From contig NZ_CP015732.1 of NCBI RefSeq assembly GCF_001750145.1, forward strand, positions 2,108,001 through 2,172,000: DNA of 64,000 bases, given 5' to 3'. Source of the stretch: Arthrobacter sp. U41 (GTDB lineage: Bacteria; Actinomycetota; Actinomycetes; Actinomycetales; Micrococcaceae). The notes under the pieces are model-generated. The model saw only the letters and a list, made by a program, of their open reading frames with translations. It was not told the DNA's origin and made no database searches. The translations under genes and the position numbers were made by a program. Positions 43,434-52,147 of this stretch are shown here, piece by piece; the first letter of the stretch is position 1, and the number at the start of each line of letters is the position of its first letter.

Positions 43434-44333
43434 TTACCGCGCCGGGATCGGGAAGAAGACCCGCGGATCCTGTAGTAGCGCCGGGTAGTCAAAGTCCGAG
43501 CGGTTCAGGATCTCGTCGACTTTGAAGTTCCGCGCGAAGCGGCCCTCCACAGTGATCGGACGGCCCAGGACTTTGCCGACGGCGAAGGTCGCGCCGCCGT
43601 CGAACGGGATGGCCACCGTCGAGTTGCCCGGAAGCGTGTTGAACGCTTCTTCCTGCTGCTGGCGCTTGCGGGTGGGCTTTTTGATGAGCTGCTTCGGCGG
43701 GAGCTTGCGCACCTTGGGCCGGCGGGAACCGGAGTCTGCATAGATGAACTGGTACTCCTCGTCGCCGGCTGCGGCTGCCTTGGCCTTGCCCACGAGCGGG
43801 AGGCTGACAGTCTCCAGCTTCTCCGGCTCGGTGTCACCGAGCGGCTGGCGAAGGACCCACATGCGGTCACCGGAAGGGTCCTCCGGCAACAGCTCAAGTT
43901 TGGGCTCGGGCCAGACATACTCCAAGTCAAGCTCCGTATCCGGGAACAACGGGGTGTAGAACCGCGGGTCCTTGGCGATCAGCCGGGAGCGGTGGCTGAG
44001 GTGCAGTTCCGGGGCTCCCAGCCACGGCGGCATCGGGATCTTCGCGGCGTAGTCGGGGTGCGCAGCCTGGGGTGCGAACTCCATGATCTTCTCGCGTGTG
44101 GTGTCCTCGCCGCCGCGGGCCGTCCATTCATTCACCACAGTCAGGCCGTAAAGAGTCAGGGCCGGGACGTACCCCATCCACATCCGGATGGCGGGGTGCG
44201 ACTGCCACCCGTACTCCGGGATCACCAGCGCCCGGAGGATCTGCAGCGCTTCAACGCGTTGCTTGCCGAGCCGCTCGCGGTCCAGAACCGCGGCGCTCTG
44301 CTGGAAATCGGGGAAGGGGAGAAAGGTCTGCAT
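43434..44333 (-). CDS. MSMEG_6728-type protein with pyrimidine-dimer glycosylase-like N-terminus
   Basis: A 299-residue protein. MQTFLPFPDFQQSAAVLDRERLGKQRVEALQILRAL and SHPAIRMWMGYVPALTLYGLTVVNEW match the Pyr_excise (pyrimidine dimer DNA glycosylase) fold, with the region around Arg22-Lys24-Glu28 the likely active face. The C-terminal part is basic (PPKQLIKKPTRKRQQQ). ATG at 44333 begins the conserved domain; the open frame to 44423 is not credible. It could act on damaged DNA, but most actinobacterial members are untested. Confidence 0.83.
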   Translation of the reverse strand: MQTFLPFPDFQQSAAVLDRERLGKQRVEALQILRALVIPEYGWQSHPAIRMWMGYVPALTLYGLTVVNEWTARGGEDTTREKIMEFAPQAAHPDYAAKIPMPPWLGAPELHLSHRSRLIAKDPRFYTPLFPDTELDLEYVWPEPKLELLPEDPSGDRMWVLRQPLGDTEPEKLETVSLPLVGKAKAAAAGDEEYQFIYADSGSRRPKVRKLPPKQLIKKPTRKRQQQEEAFNTLPGNSTVAIPFDGGATFAVGKVLGRPITVEGRFARNFKVDEILNRSDFDYPALLQDPRVFFPIPAR

Positions 44334-44476
44334 CACTCCAGTTTGAGGCCATCGAGCCAATGCGCCAATTGCGGCAGGCTGCGGGTGAGCGTGTTCACAT
44401 TTCGGACGGGACAGACAGCTCACAGATTGGGCGCGTAAACTAGCACAAACAACCCCTGCCGCCCGGAAGACACGCC

Positions 44477-45073
44477 ATGCCGAAGAAGTCAGTTACAGAA
44501 TCAGCGGCGCGGACTGCGCCCGGACAACTGCCCAAGTACGGACAAATGCTGGGCCCCGAGGCGAACGGGATCCTCGTCCTGGAGGAGTTCACCATTGATC
44601 CGGCGGCTGCCCGCAAGGAGCAGCACGGTTTCCGGACGGCGCTCGCGTCCGTGGCGCTGACCATGCGGCGCATCCTGGCGCTCCGGCTCTTCATCGCGGT
44701 GGTTGCGATCGCCAATCTTCCCCTGTTCCTGCTCTCCAGCGGCTGGGAGATCTATGTCATCTCAGTCGCCGTCGTGGTGGCCGTCCACACCGCGGTGTCC
44801 TGGCTGAACCGCCATGAGCCCACGATCCGGCAGCGCGGGCTGCTGGAACTGCACCTCCATCGCGAAAAGAGCACCAATTACCGCAAGGTCCGCGACGCCG
44901 TGAAGTACGTGATCGACGCCCCGGCCCGGATGAACGAGAGTCTTTACCTTGAGCTGCTCGCCGCCAAGCGGGTTGCGCTGAACCTTGCCATGGGCACCGT
45001 CGCGCTGCTGGACACCAGCGACGACACCGTCTGGAAAGTGCAGATCGTCCGCGAAATTCCGCGGATCGCCTAG
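44477..45073 (+). CDS. Membrane protein of unknown function
   Basis: A 198-residue protein: polar N-terminus, two close hydrophobic helices at ~72-110 (LRLFIAVVAIANLPLFLLSSG and IYVISVAVVVAVHTAVSW), then a ~85-residue soluble C-terminus with NRHEPTIRQRGLLELHLHREK. ATG at 44477 has GGAAG upstream. Family not recognised. It ends before a repeat tract and a bidirectional terminator. Confidence 0.68.
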   Translation: MPKKSVTESAARTAPGQLPKYGQMLGPEANGILVLEEFTIDPAAARKEQHGFRTALASVALTMRRILALRLFIAVVAIANLPLFLLSSGWEIYVISVAVVVAVHTAVSWLNRHEPTIRQRGLLELHLHREKSTNYRKVRDAVKYVIDAPARMNESLYLELLAAKRVALNLAMGTVALLDTSDDTVWKVQIVREIPRIA

Positions 45074-45104
45074 GTCCGGCGGCCACAGCGCAGCGCCCCC
45101 CGTT

Positions 45105-45171
45105 AGACAGCACGACAGACAGCTGACCAGACAGCACAATCAGACAGCACGACACAATCAGACAGCACGAC
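45105..45171. repeat. AGACAGCAC repeat tract including a perfect 18-bp tandem pair
   Basis: AGACAGCAC recurs four times in 65 bases. Within the tract ACAATCAGACAGCACGAC is present twice head to tail (45136-45153 and 45154-45171) without mismatch. It lies between convergent genes, next to the terminator. Confidence 0.75.
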
Positions 45172-45207
45172 GCCGGAGGTTCCCCTGAGGGAACGCTCCG
45201 GCGTCGT
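45167..45207. terminator. Bidirectional terminator
   Basis: ACGACGCCGGAG (45167-45178) and CTCCGGCGTCGT (45196-45207) form a 12-bp stem; an inner GTTCCC/GGGAAC extends it. GGTTTAA follows on the plus side. It serves the convergent membrane-protein and Rpf genes. Confidence 0.75.
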
Positions 45208-45277
45208 GGTTTAACCGCTTCTGCCGGGAAGGCTACTGTCGTGAACAGCTGCCGCCGGAAAAGGGTGGGGGCGCAGA

Positions 45278-45964
<687 letters not shown>

Positions 45965-46088
45965 TTAGATGCTCCTGAGGGCCACCGGTGCTCGGTCCGT
46001 CCCCGGACGTTGTCGCACTACTGCCCGCCCCTGACAATAGAGGTCGTTGCGGTGTCTACCGGTCGGGCAGTATCTGGTGGTGGTAGCA

Positions 46089-46120
46089 CCGGGCATTCAT
46101 GCCCGGTGTCCGGGCATGAA
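46089..46120. promoter_or_regulatory. Three alternating CCGGGCAT half-sites upstream of rpf
   Basis: CCGGGCAT (46089-46096), ATGCCCGG (46099-46106) and CCGGGCAT (46110-46117) lie head to head and tail to tail. The last two form a perfect 11-bp inverted repeat, TTCATGCCCGG / CCGGGCATGAA, with a 3-base spacer. The centre is ~135-155 bases upstream of the Rpf start. It could be a multi-site operator or mutually exclusive RNA hairpins. Confidence 0.55.
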
Positions 46121-46225
46121 CTCTAGGCTAGGCGAGGCCGCGGCCGTTATCAAGCCGTTATCATCAACTAAAGTCGTTTTATCCTTGGCAACCTCAGCCG
46201 AAATCCCGGAGCACTCACGCGCCGC

Positions 46226-48865
46226 TCAGCCGCCGAGCACCGCGGCAAGATACGGCGCCGTGCGGCTCTTTTTGGACCGGGCGACGACGGCCGGCGTCCC
46301 CACCGCGATGATCTCGCCGCCGGCGTCGCCCCCGGCCGGGCCAAGATCGATCACCCAGTCCGCGGCGGCCACGACGTCCATCTCGTGTTCCACCACGATC
46401 ACGGTGTTTCCGGCGTCGACCAGCCGGTGCAGCTGCGCCATCAGGAGTTCGACGTCGGCCGGGTGCAGTCCGGTGGTGGGCTCGTCCAGCAGGTAGAGCG
46501 AATGCCCGCGCTGGGCACGCTGCAGTTCGGTGGCGAGTTTGATGCGCTGCGCTTCGCCGCCGGAGAGTTCCGTGGCGGGCTGGCCCAGCCTCAGGTAGCC
46601 CAGGCCCACCTCGCGGAGGGTCTGCAGGCTGCGTGCGGCGGCGGGGACCGCGGCCAGGAACTCCGCGGCGGCGTCGACCGTCATGCCGAGGACCTCCGCC
46701 ACGTTCTTGCCGCGGTAGGTCACCTCAAGGGTTTCCGGGTTGTAGCGCGAGCCCTGGCATTCCGGGCAGGGGCCATAGCTGCCGGGCAGGAACAGCAGTT
46801 CGACGGCGACGAAGCCCTCGCCCTGGCAGGTCTCGCAGCGGCCGCCTGCGACGTTGAAGGAGAAGCGGCCCGCACCGAAGCCGCGGGTCCGGGCCTGGTC
46901 CGTCGCCGCGAATTCCTTGCGGACCGCGTCGAACAGCCCGGTGTACGTGGCGAGGTTGGAGCGCGGGGTGCGGCCGATCGGCTTCTGGTCCACCTTGACG
47001 AGCCGGTCCAGCCGGTCCAGCCCGGAGACCGGGCCGACACTGAGCGGCTCGGCGGATTCCGCGGGTTCGGACTCCAGGTCCTCCGGGGCTTTCGCCGCGG
47101 CGTCGGCTTCCGGATGCAGCCGGCTTCCCACGACCTCGGCGAGCACCTGGCTGACCAGGGTCGACTTTCCGGAGCCGGACACGCCGGTGACCGCGGTCAG
47201 CACACCGAGCGGGAAATCGGCGTCGAGCTCGCGCAGGTTATGGCGGCTGATGCCGCGCAGCTCCAGCCAGCCGTCAGCGTCCCGGCGGGTGCGGGCGGTG
47301 GAGGTGCGGGCAGCGGAGCTGCCGGATGCTGACGTGCCACCGGTGGAGGAACCGCCGTCGTCCGCTCCACCAGAGCCGTCCGCTGGACCTGATCCGTCCG
47401 GGAACAGGAACGGCCGGGTCACCGACGCGTCCACCTCGGCGAGCCCGGCGACCGGGCCGCTGTAGAGCACCTCGCCGCCGCCTTCACCGGCGCGCGGGCC
47501 GACGTCGACCAGCCAGTCGGCGCGGCGGACGATGTCCATGTTGTGCTCCACCACGAACACCGAGTTGCCGGAGGACTTGAGCTGGTCCAGGACCGCCAGG
47601 AGCGGTTCGGCGTCGGCCGGATGTAGCCCGGCGGAGGGCTCATCCAGCACATAGATCACGCCGAAGAGGCCGGAGCGCAGCTGGGTGGCGATCCGCAGCC
47701 GCTGCATCTCGCCGGGGGAGAGTGTAGGGGTGGACCGGCCCAGCGCGAGGTAGCCCAGGCCGAGGTCCAGCAGGACGGTGACGCGCTGCAGCAGGTCCCG
47801 GGTGATGGCAACGGCCACCTCGTTGCCCTCGCCGGAGCTCTGCTTGCGCGAGGCGGTGCCGGCGTCTTTGAGCTCGGTGGTGGGACGGATAATTTCGGCC
47901 AGTTCGCTCATGGGGACGGCGTTGAGTTCGGCGATCGTTCTGCCCGCGAACGTCACGGCGATGGCGGCCGGGGTCAGGCCGCTGCCGGCGCAGACCGGGC
48001 ACGGTCCGGTTTCCATAAAGCGCAGCACGCGGTCGCGCATGGTGGTGCTCTTGGAATCGGCGAGGGTGTGCAGCACGTAGCTCTTGGCACTCCAGAAACG
48101 GCCCTTGTACGGCTTCGCGACGCGGTCGCGCTGGGGCGTTACCTCCACCACGGGCTGTTCCTCGGTGAAGAGGATCCAGTCGCGGTCCTTCTTGGGCAGC
48201 TTCCGCCAGGGGGTATCGACGTCGTAGCCCAGGTGCGTGAGGATGTCGCGCAGGTTCTTGCCCTGCCAGGCCCCGGGCCAGGCGGCGATCGCGCCGTCGC
48301 GGACGCTCAGTGACGTGTCCGGGACCAAAGAGGACTCGGTGACGGTGTGCGCGATACCGAGGCCGTGGCATTCCGGGCAGGCGCCGGCGGCGGTGTTGGG
48401 GGAGAAGGCGTCCGAGTCGAGCTGGCCGGCGCCGTCGGGGTAGCTGCCGGCGCGGGAGAAGAGCATCCGGAGCGAATTCGACAGCGTGGTGACCGTGCCG
48501 ACCGTGGAGCGGGAACTGGGCGTCCCGCGGCGCTGCTGGAGTGCGACGGCGGGCGGCAGCCCGGAGATCATTTCCACCTTGGGGTTGTGGCCCTGCTGGA
48601 TCAGCCGGCGGGCGTAGGGCGCCACGGACTCGAAGTAGCGGCGCTGGGCCTCGGCGTAGATGGTCCCGAAGGCCAGCGAGGACTTTCCGGAGCCGGAAAC
48701 CCCGGTGAACGCGACGATCGCGTCGCGGGGCACGTCCACGTCCACGTTCCGCAGGTTGTTCTCCCGGGCACCGCGCACCCGGACAAAGCCGTCCGCGGGA
48801 CGGTCGGCGCCCAGCCCTGTCAGGGCCGGGCCGGAAGGATGGGAAGCATGCTGATCACTGTGCAT
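46226..48865 (-). CDS. UvrA-like ABC ATPase (UvrA paralogue)
   Basis: An 879-residue protein with two UvrA-type ATPase halves: [26 protein letters not shown] at ~55 and [17 protein letters not shown] at ~565, with [15 protein letters not shown] and [16 protein letters not shown] signatures and zinc-type Cys pairs [16 protein letters not shown] and CETCQGEG...CPECQG. It is shorter than housekeeping UvrA (~950) and the first insertion that carries the UvrB-binding region is reduced, so it is probably a UvrA2/DrrC-type paralogue linked to drug or damage tolerance. A Ser/Gly/Thr linker sits at ~490-525. ATG at 48865; the open frame to 49312 covers the deaminase start and is rejected. It is divergent from the deaminase gene. 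Confidence 0.87.
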   Translation of the reverse strand: MHSDQHASHPSGPALTGLGADRPADGFVRVRGARENNLRNVDVDVPRDAIVAFTGVSGSGKSSLAFGTIYAEAQRRYFESVAPYARRLIQQGHNPKVEMISGLPPAVALQQRRGTPSSRSTVGTVTTLSNSLRMLFSRAGSYPDGAGQLDSDAFSPNTAAGACPECHGLGIAHTVTESSLVPDTSLSVRDGAIAAWPGAWQGKNLRDILTHLGYDVDTPWRKLPKKDRDWILFTEEQPVVEVTPQRDRVAKPYKGRFWSAKSYVLHTLADSKSTTMRDRVLRFMETGPCPVCAGSGLTPAAIAVTFAGRTIAELNAVPMSELAEIIRPTTELKDAGTASRKQSSGEGNEVAVAITRDLLQRVTVLLDLGLGYLALGRSTPTLSPGEMQRLRIATQLRSGLFGVIYVLDEPSAGLHPADAEPLLAVLDQLKSSGNSVFVVEHNMDIVRRADWLVDVGPRAGEGGGEVLYSGPVAGLAEVDASVTRPFLFPDGSGPADGSGGADDGGSSTGGTSASGSSAARTSTARTRRDADGWLELRGISRHNLRELDADFPLGVLTAVTGVSGSGKSTLVSQVLAEVVGSRLHPEADAAAKAPEDLESEPAESAEPLSVGPVSGLDRLDRLVKVDQKPIGRTPRSNLATYTGLFDAVRKEFAATDQARTRGFGAGRFSFNVAGGRCETCQGEGFVAVELLFLPGSYGPCPECQGSRYNPETLEVTYRGKNVAEVLGMTVDAAAEFLAAVPAAARSLQTLREVGLGYLRLGQPATELSGGEAQRIKLATELQRAQRGHSLYLLDEPTTGLHPADVELLMAQLHRLVDAGNTVIVVEHEMDVVAAADWVIDLGPAGGDAGGEIIAVGTPAVVARSKKSRTAPYLAAVLGG

Positions 48866-48913
48866 TAGATCGACTCTATCGGTGTCTGCTGCCGGCGGGC
48901 ATATCCTTACCGA

Positions 48914-50005
48914 ATGGAAACTAACGACGGCGTCGCTGCCACCGGGGACGCTGCACCGGACAGCCCAGTACCTCCCACCCCCGAGAGTCCCGCCTTCGCC
49001 GAGGTTCCCGAGGAGGTCCACGGTCCGCTGCCGGTCGCAGAGCTCCATCTCCACATCGAAGGAACCCTCGAGCCCGGGCTGATCTTCGCCCTGGCGGAAC
49101 GCAACGGCATCCAGCTGCCGTACGCGGACCTGGACGAGCTGCGCTCCCGCTACGAGTTCACGGACCTGCAGTCCTTCCTGGACCTCTATTACGCCAACAT
49201 GGCCGTGCTGCAGACCGAGCAGGACTTCGCCGACATGACCCGGGCGTACCTGACCCGGGCTGCGCTCGCCGGCGTCCGGCATGCCGAGATCATGTTTGAT
49301 CCGCAGGCCCACCTGTCCCGCGGGGTGTCCCTGGAGACAAGCGTGAACGGCGTGGCGTCCGTACTGGCCGTCTCTGCGCAGGAGTTCGGGATTTCAACCC
49401 TGCTCATCGCCGCGTTCCTGCGGGACCTGTCCGAGGATTCCGCACTGGAGGTGCTGGAGAAGCTGCTCGCCATGGACGCGCCGATCGCGGGCATCGGCCT
49501 GGATTCGGCCGAGGCGGGCAATCCGCCGGCCAAGTTCCAGCGGCTGTTCGCCCGGGCCAAGGACGCCGGGCTGCACCGGATCGCGCACGCCGGCGAGGAG
49601 GGCCCGCCGTCGTACATCATCGAGGCGCTGGACCTGCTGGAGGTGCAACGGATCGACCACGGCATCCGTTGCATGGAGGACCCCGAGCTGGTGGAACGGC
49701 TGGTGCACGAGCTCATGCCGCTGACCGTGTGCCCGCTGTCCAATGTCCGGCTCCGCGCGGTGGACAGCCTGAAGGAGCACCCCCTGCCCGCAATGCTCGC
49801 CGCGGGGTTGAACGTGAGCGTGAACTCGGACGATCCGGCATATTTCGGCGGATACGTGGACGACAACTTTGTGCAGCTGAAGTCCGTGATCGGCCTGTCC
49901 GAATTCGACTTCGTGCGGATGGCGGCGAACTCGATCCGTTCCTCCTTCGCGAGCGAGGAACGCAAGACGGAGCTGCTGGCCGAACTCGCCGCCTCCGGGC
50001 ACTAA
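48914..50005 (+). CDS. Adenosine/adenine deaminase family protein
   Basis: A 363-residue metal-dependent TIM-barrel deaminase. Zinc ligands and catalysis: AELHLHIEGTLEP (~42-54), HAGEEGPP with the general-base Glu, and NSDDPAYFGGY near residue 300. The family separates adenosine from adenine deaminases; DDPAYFGGYVDDNF resembles the adenine deaminase branch, so hypoxanthine formation from adenine is the likelier reaction. The first ~38 residues are an acidic, Pro-rich extension. It belongs to purine salvage in the cytosol. Monocistronic; the divergent neighbour is the UvrA paralogue. Confidence 0.87.
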   Translation: METNDGVAATGDAAPDSPVPPTPESPAFAEVPEEVHGPLPVAELHLHIEGTLEPGLIFALAERNGIQLPYADLDELRSRYEFTDLQSFLDLYYANMAVLQTEQDFADMTRAYLTRAALAGVRHAEIMFDPQAHLSRGVSLETSVNGVASVLAVSAQEFGISTLLIAAFLRDLSEDSALEVLEKLLAMDAPIAGIGLDSAEAGNPPAKFQRLFARAKDAGLHRIAHAGEEGPPSYIIEALDLLEVQRIDHGIRCMEDPELVERLVHELMPLTVCPLSNVRLRAVDSLKEHPLPAMLAAGLNVSVNSDDPAYFGGYVDDNFVQLKSVIGLSEFDFVRMAANSIRSSFASEERKTELLAELAASGH

Positions 50006-50013
50006 ACCCACAA

Positions 50014-50078
50014 GCAACGCGGGGTCACCTCCGGCCCATCGGGCGGCCTCGCATGGGCCGTAGATGACCCCGCGTTGC
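50014..50078. repeat. Nested palindromic repeat
   Basis: Outer arms GCAACGCGGGGTCA (50014-50027) and TGACCCCGCGTTGC (50065-50078) are a perfect 14-bp inverted repeat; inner arms CGGCCCAT (50032-50039) and ATGGGCCG (50053-50060) are also perfect. It fills the gap between convergent genes, so it may serve as a terminator for both, or be a REP-like element. Confidence 0.7.
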
Positions 50079-50079
50079 A

Positions 50080-50472
50080 CTATGACGGGGCGTCCTTTGG
50101 CGGCACTGCCTCGGCTGACGGTGCGGCGCCCGAGAAGAGGCCGATCAGTCCGTCGATTTCCCGGCTTGCGGTGGCGGGGTGACGGAAGTGCTGGTGGGGT
50201 TCAAGGGCATAGCGGGTTCGCCGTCCGGCCCGGATGCGGTGGAGGTAACCTCCGTCCTCGAGATCCTTGAGGATCTGGAGGGTCGCGCGCGGTGTGATGC
50301 CGACCCTCGCGGCGATCTCGGTAATGCGGGCTTGAGGGTCGGCCGCCACCGAAAGCAGGACGTGCCCGTGGTTCGTGAGAAAGGTCCATGCGGGACGCGG
50401 GGGTGCCGGAGGAAAGGGCGGATTCGAGCCTTTTTCCGGACCCTTTTCCGTGCCAGGCGGGGCGGCTGTCAT
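50080..50472 (-). CDS. Winged helix-turn-helix transcriptional regulator
   Basis: A 130-residue protein: Pro-rich first 28 residues, then a wHTH (HGHVLLSVAADPQARITEIAARVGITPRATLQILKDLEDGGYLHRIRAGRRTRYALEP) and a short tail. AAGGA lies before the ATG at 50472, and the TerC stop is only 10 bases upstream, so it is cotranscribed with terC. It may report on metal or redox state, but no Cys-rich sensor is seen, so the ligand is unknown. Confidence 0.82.
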   Translation of the reverse strand: MTAAPPGTEKGPEKGSNPPFPPAPPRPAWTFLTNHGHVLLSVAADPQARITEIAARVGITPRATLQILKDLEDGGYLHRIRAGRRTRYALEPHQHFRHPATASREIDGLIGLFSGAAPSAEAVPPKDAPS

Positions 50473-50482
50473 GGTTCGTTCC

Positions 50483-51526
50483 TTACTGGCGTTTCGACGA
50501 CGACGCCGTCTTCGTGTCGCGGGGCTTGCGCCACAGCGGTTCCAGCCCGGCGATTTCCTCGGGTGAGGCGGTTCCGAAGGGGGAGTGCGCCGGCGCCGTG
50601 GGATCCTTGCGGCCCTGTCCGCGGGTGGCCCAGAGGCTCAAGCCGATGGACACCCCAAGGATGGTGGCGATGACGGCAAGGGAGAGCGGGGTGGGGATGT
50701 AGAAGATGTCGATTTTGAGGAGCATTTTGATGCCGACCCAGATGAGGACGAGCGCGAGTCCGATCTTGAGGTAGATGAAGCGGTGGATCATGTCAGCGAG
50801 CAGGAAGTACATTGCCCGGAGGCCCAGGATGGCGAAGGCGTTGGCGGTGAAGACCAGGAACACTTCGTCGGTGACGGCGAAGATCGCGGGGATGGAGTCC
50901 ACGGCGAAGATGATGTCGGTGACCTCGATGAGGACCAGCACCGCGAGCAGCGGGGTGGCCAGCAGGACGCCGTTCTTGCGGATCAGGAAACGCTGTCCGT
51001 GGAAGTCGTCCGTCATGGGCACGCGTCGGCGGAAGAGTTTCAGGGCCCGGGACTTTTCCGGGTCAAGCATGTCGTTGCGGTGACGGATCATCCGGTAGCC
51101 GGTGAGGAGGAGGAAAGCGGCAAAGATGTACAACACCCACTCGGCACTGGCGATGATGACGGCGCCCGCGGCGATGAAGATGCCCCGGAAGACCAAGGCG
51201 CTCAGTACGCCGAGGAACAGCACCCGGTGCTGGTATTCGCGGGGTACTGCGAAGTACGTGAAGATGATGGCCCAGATGAACACGTTGTCCACGGCGAGGG
51301 ATTTCTCGATCAGGTATCCGGCGAAGTATTGCTGGCCGAACTCCGCTCCGTAGATTTGCCAGACCAGGGCGCCGAACCCCAGGCCGAAGGCGACCCAGAC
51401 GGCGGACCAGAGCGCGGCTTCCCGGACACGGATGACGTGCGCTTTGCGGTGCGCGAACAGGTCCACGGCCAGCATCAGGACAATGACAGCAAGAACGGCC
51501 AACCAGGCCCAAAAAGGAACATCCAT
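50483..51526 (-). CDS. terC: TerC-family membrane protein, probable Mn exporter
   Basis: A 347-residue, ~9-helix membrane protein. SLAVDNVFIWAIIFTYFAVP and LIEVTDIIFAVDSIPAIFAVTDEVFLVFTANAFAILGLRAMYF are the TerC landmarks, with the acidic residues that bind metal in the membrane. A probable manganese-sensing yybP-ykoY riboswitch lies in its leader, which supports a role in Mn2+ efflux as for Alx/MntX-type members. The C-terminal ~60 residues are polar. A wHTH gene follows in the same transcript. Confidence 0.9.
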   Translation of the reverse strand: MDVPFWAWLAVLAVIVLMLAVDLFAHRKAHVIRVREAALWSAVWVAFGLGFGALVWQIYGAEFGQQYFAGYLIEKSLAVDNVFIWAIIFTYFAVPREYQHRVLFLGVLSALVFRGIFIAAGAVIIASAEWVLYIFAAFLLLTGYRMIRHRNDMLDPEKSRALKLFRRRVPMTDDFHGQRFLIRKNGVLLATPLLAVLVLIEVTDIIFAVDSIPAIFAVTDEVFLVFTANAFAILGLRAMYFLLADMIHRFIYLKIGLALVLIWVGIKMLLKIDIFYIPTPLSLAVIATILGVSIGLSLWATRGQGRKDPTAPAHSPFGTASPEEIAGLEPLWRKPRDTKTASSSKRQ

Positions 51527-51561
51527 CGAGGGAACACTCGCTTCCAGTCAGTACACCAACT

Positions 51562-51653
51562 GGAGGTCTTTCCCGGCCCCAAGGGACCTGTCACGCCGGG
51601 CCGCTCAGGGTCGGCCGTACTGACGACGGGACATTCAGGGGATACTCCCCTCC
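51562..51653 (-). promoter_or_regulatory. yybP-ykoY (Mn2+) riboswitch upstream of terC
   Basis: Read on the minus strand: GGAGGGGAGTATCCCC near the 5' end, CGTCGTCAGTACGG and GGCGTGACAGG in the middle, and GAAAGACCTCC at the 3' end. The outer GGAGG/CCTCC pair closes P1. These are the conserved pieces of the Mn-binding class in actinobacteria (GGGGAGTA, CGTCA..AC, GTGACAGG, GA.AGACCT). It lies 35 bases before a TerC gene, its usual partner. Confidence 0.78.
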
Positions 51654-51662
51654 GCATAAATA

Positions 51663-51678
51663 GTGAAGCATACTTCAC
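51663..51678. promoter_or_regulatory. Dyad in the terC promoter region
   Basis: GTGAAGCA and TACTTCAC, arms GTGAAG (51663-51668) and CTTCAC (51673-51678), just upstream of the riboswitch start, with an AT-rich stretch beside it. A metal-responsive repressor site is possible; the binding protein is unknown. Confidence 0.4.
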
Positions 51679-51712
51679 CTATACCGGGCAAGGGTTGCGT
51701 CGCCCGTGGGCG

Positions 51713-52147
51713 CTACTTTGAGGTGCCGGCCGGCGCGAGCATACGCCGCAGGAGCACGGCCGTGAGCCAGGTGACGGCGCTGCAGGCAGCGGCGCCCCAG
51801 GCGATGTCGGTCAACGCCACCACGGCCGGGAAGTCCTTGAGGACCGCGAGCCCGGTCAGGGCCCAGGTTGCGTAGGTGAAGAAGCCGAACAGGGCGGCTC
51901 CCGTCACCCGTTGCCTCAGGGTGGCGTCCGGGTCGTTGGGCCGGACGCCGTAGTGCACGATCCCCGCCACAAAGATGAGGTAGAAGGCGACGGCGCCGGC
52001 GAGGTTGACGCTGGGCGCCAGCAGGTCACCGATCTGGCTCTCGTACTGCTTGTTCGCCACGGTGCCGATCCAGACGACGTCGAGGACGGCGAAGATCACG
52101 GCGGCGACCGCGTAGGACAGCAGCCACCTCTTGACTCGGATGCTCAT
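51713..52147 (-). CDS. DUF2177 membrane protein
   Basis: A 144-residue membrane protein with four helices: WLLSYAVAAVIFAVLDVVWIGTVA, LAGAVAFYLIFVAGIVHYGV, GAALFGFFTYATWALTGLAVLK and IAWGAAACSAVTWLTAVLL. This is the DUF2177 pattern. Its ATG overlaps the acyl-CoA ligase stop, so it is the third gene of the MarR-ligase-DUF2177 operon. Function unknown. Confidence 0.88.
   Translation of the reverse strand: MSIRVKRWLLSYAVAAVIFAVLDVVWIGTVANKQYESQIGDLLAPSVNLAGAVAFYLIFVAGIVHYGVRPNDPDATLRQRVTGAALFGFFTYATWALTGLAVLKDFPAVVALTDIAWGAAACSAVTWLTAVLLRRMLAPAGTSK

Noticed and set aside
45105..45171. Short repeats that might be a CRISPR array
   Set aside because: Units are head to tail with no spacers and no cas genes are present.
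46226..49312. Longer form of the UvrA-like protein starting at 49312
   Set aside because: The extra 149 codons run antisense over the deaminase gene and have no UvrA similarity; ATG 48865 fits the family.
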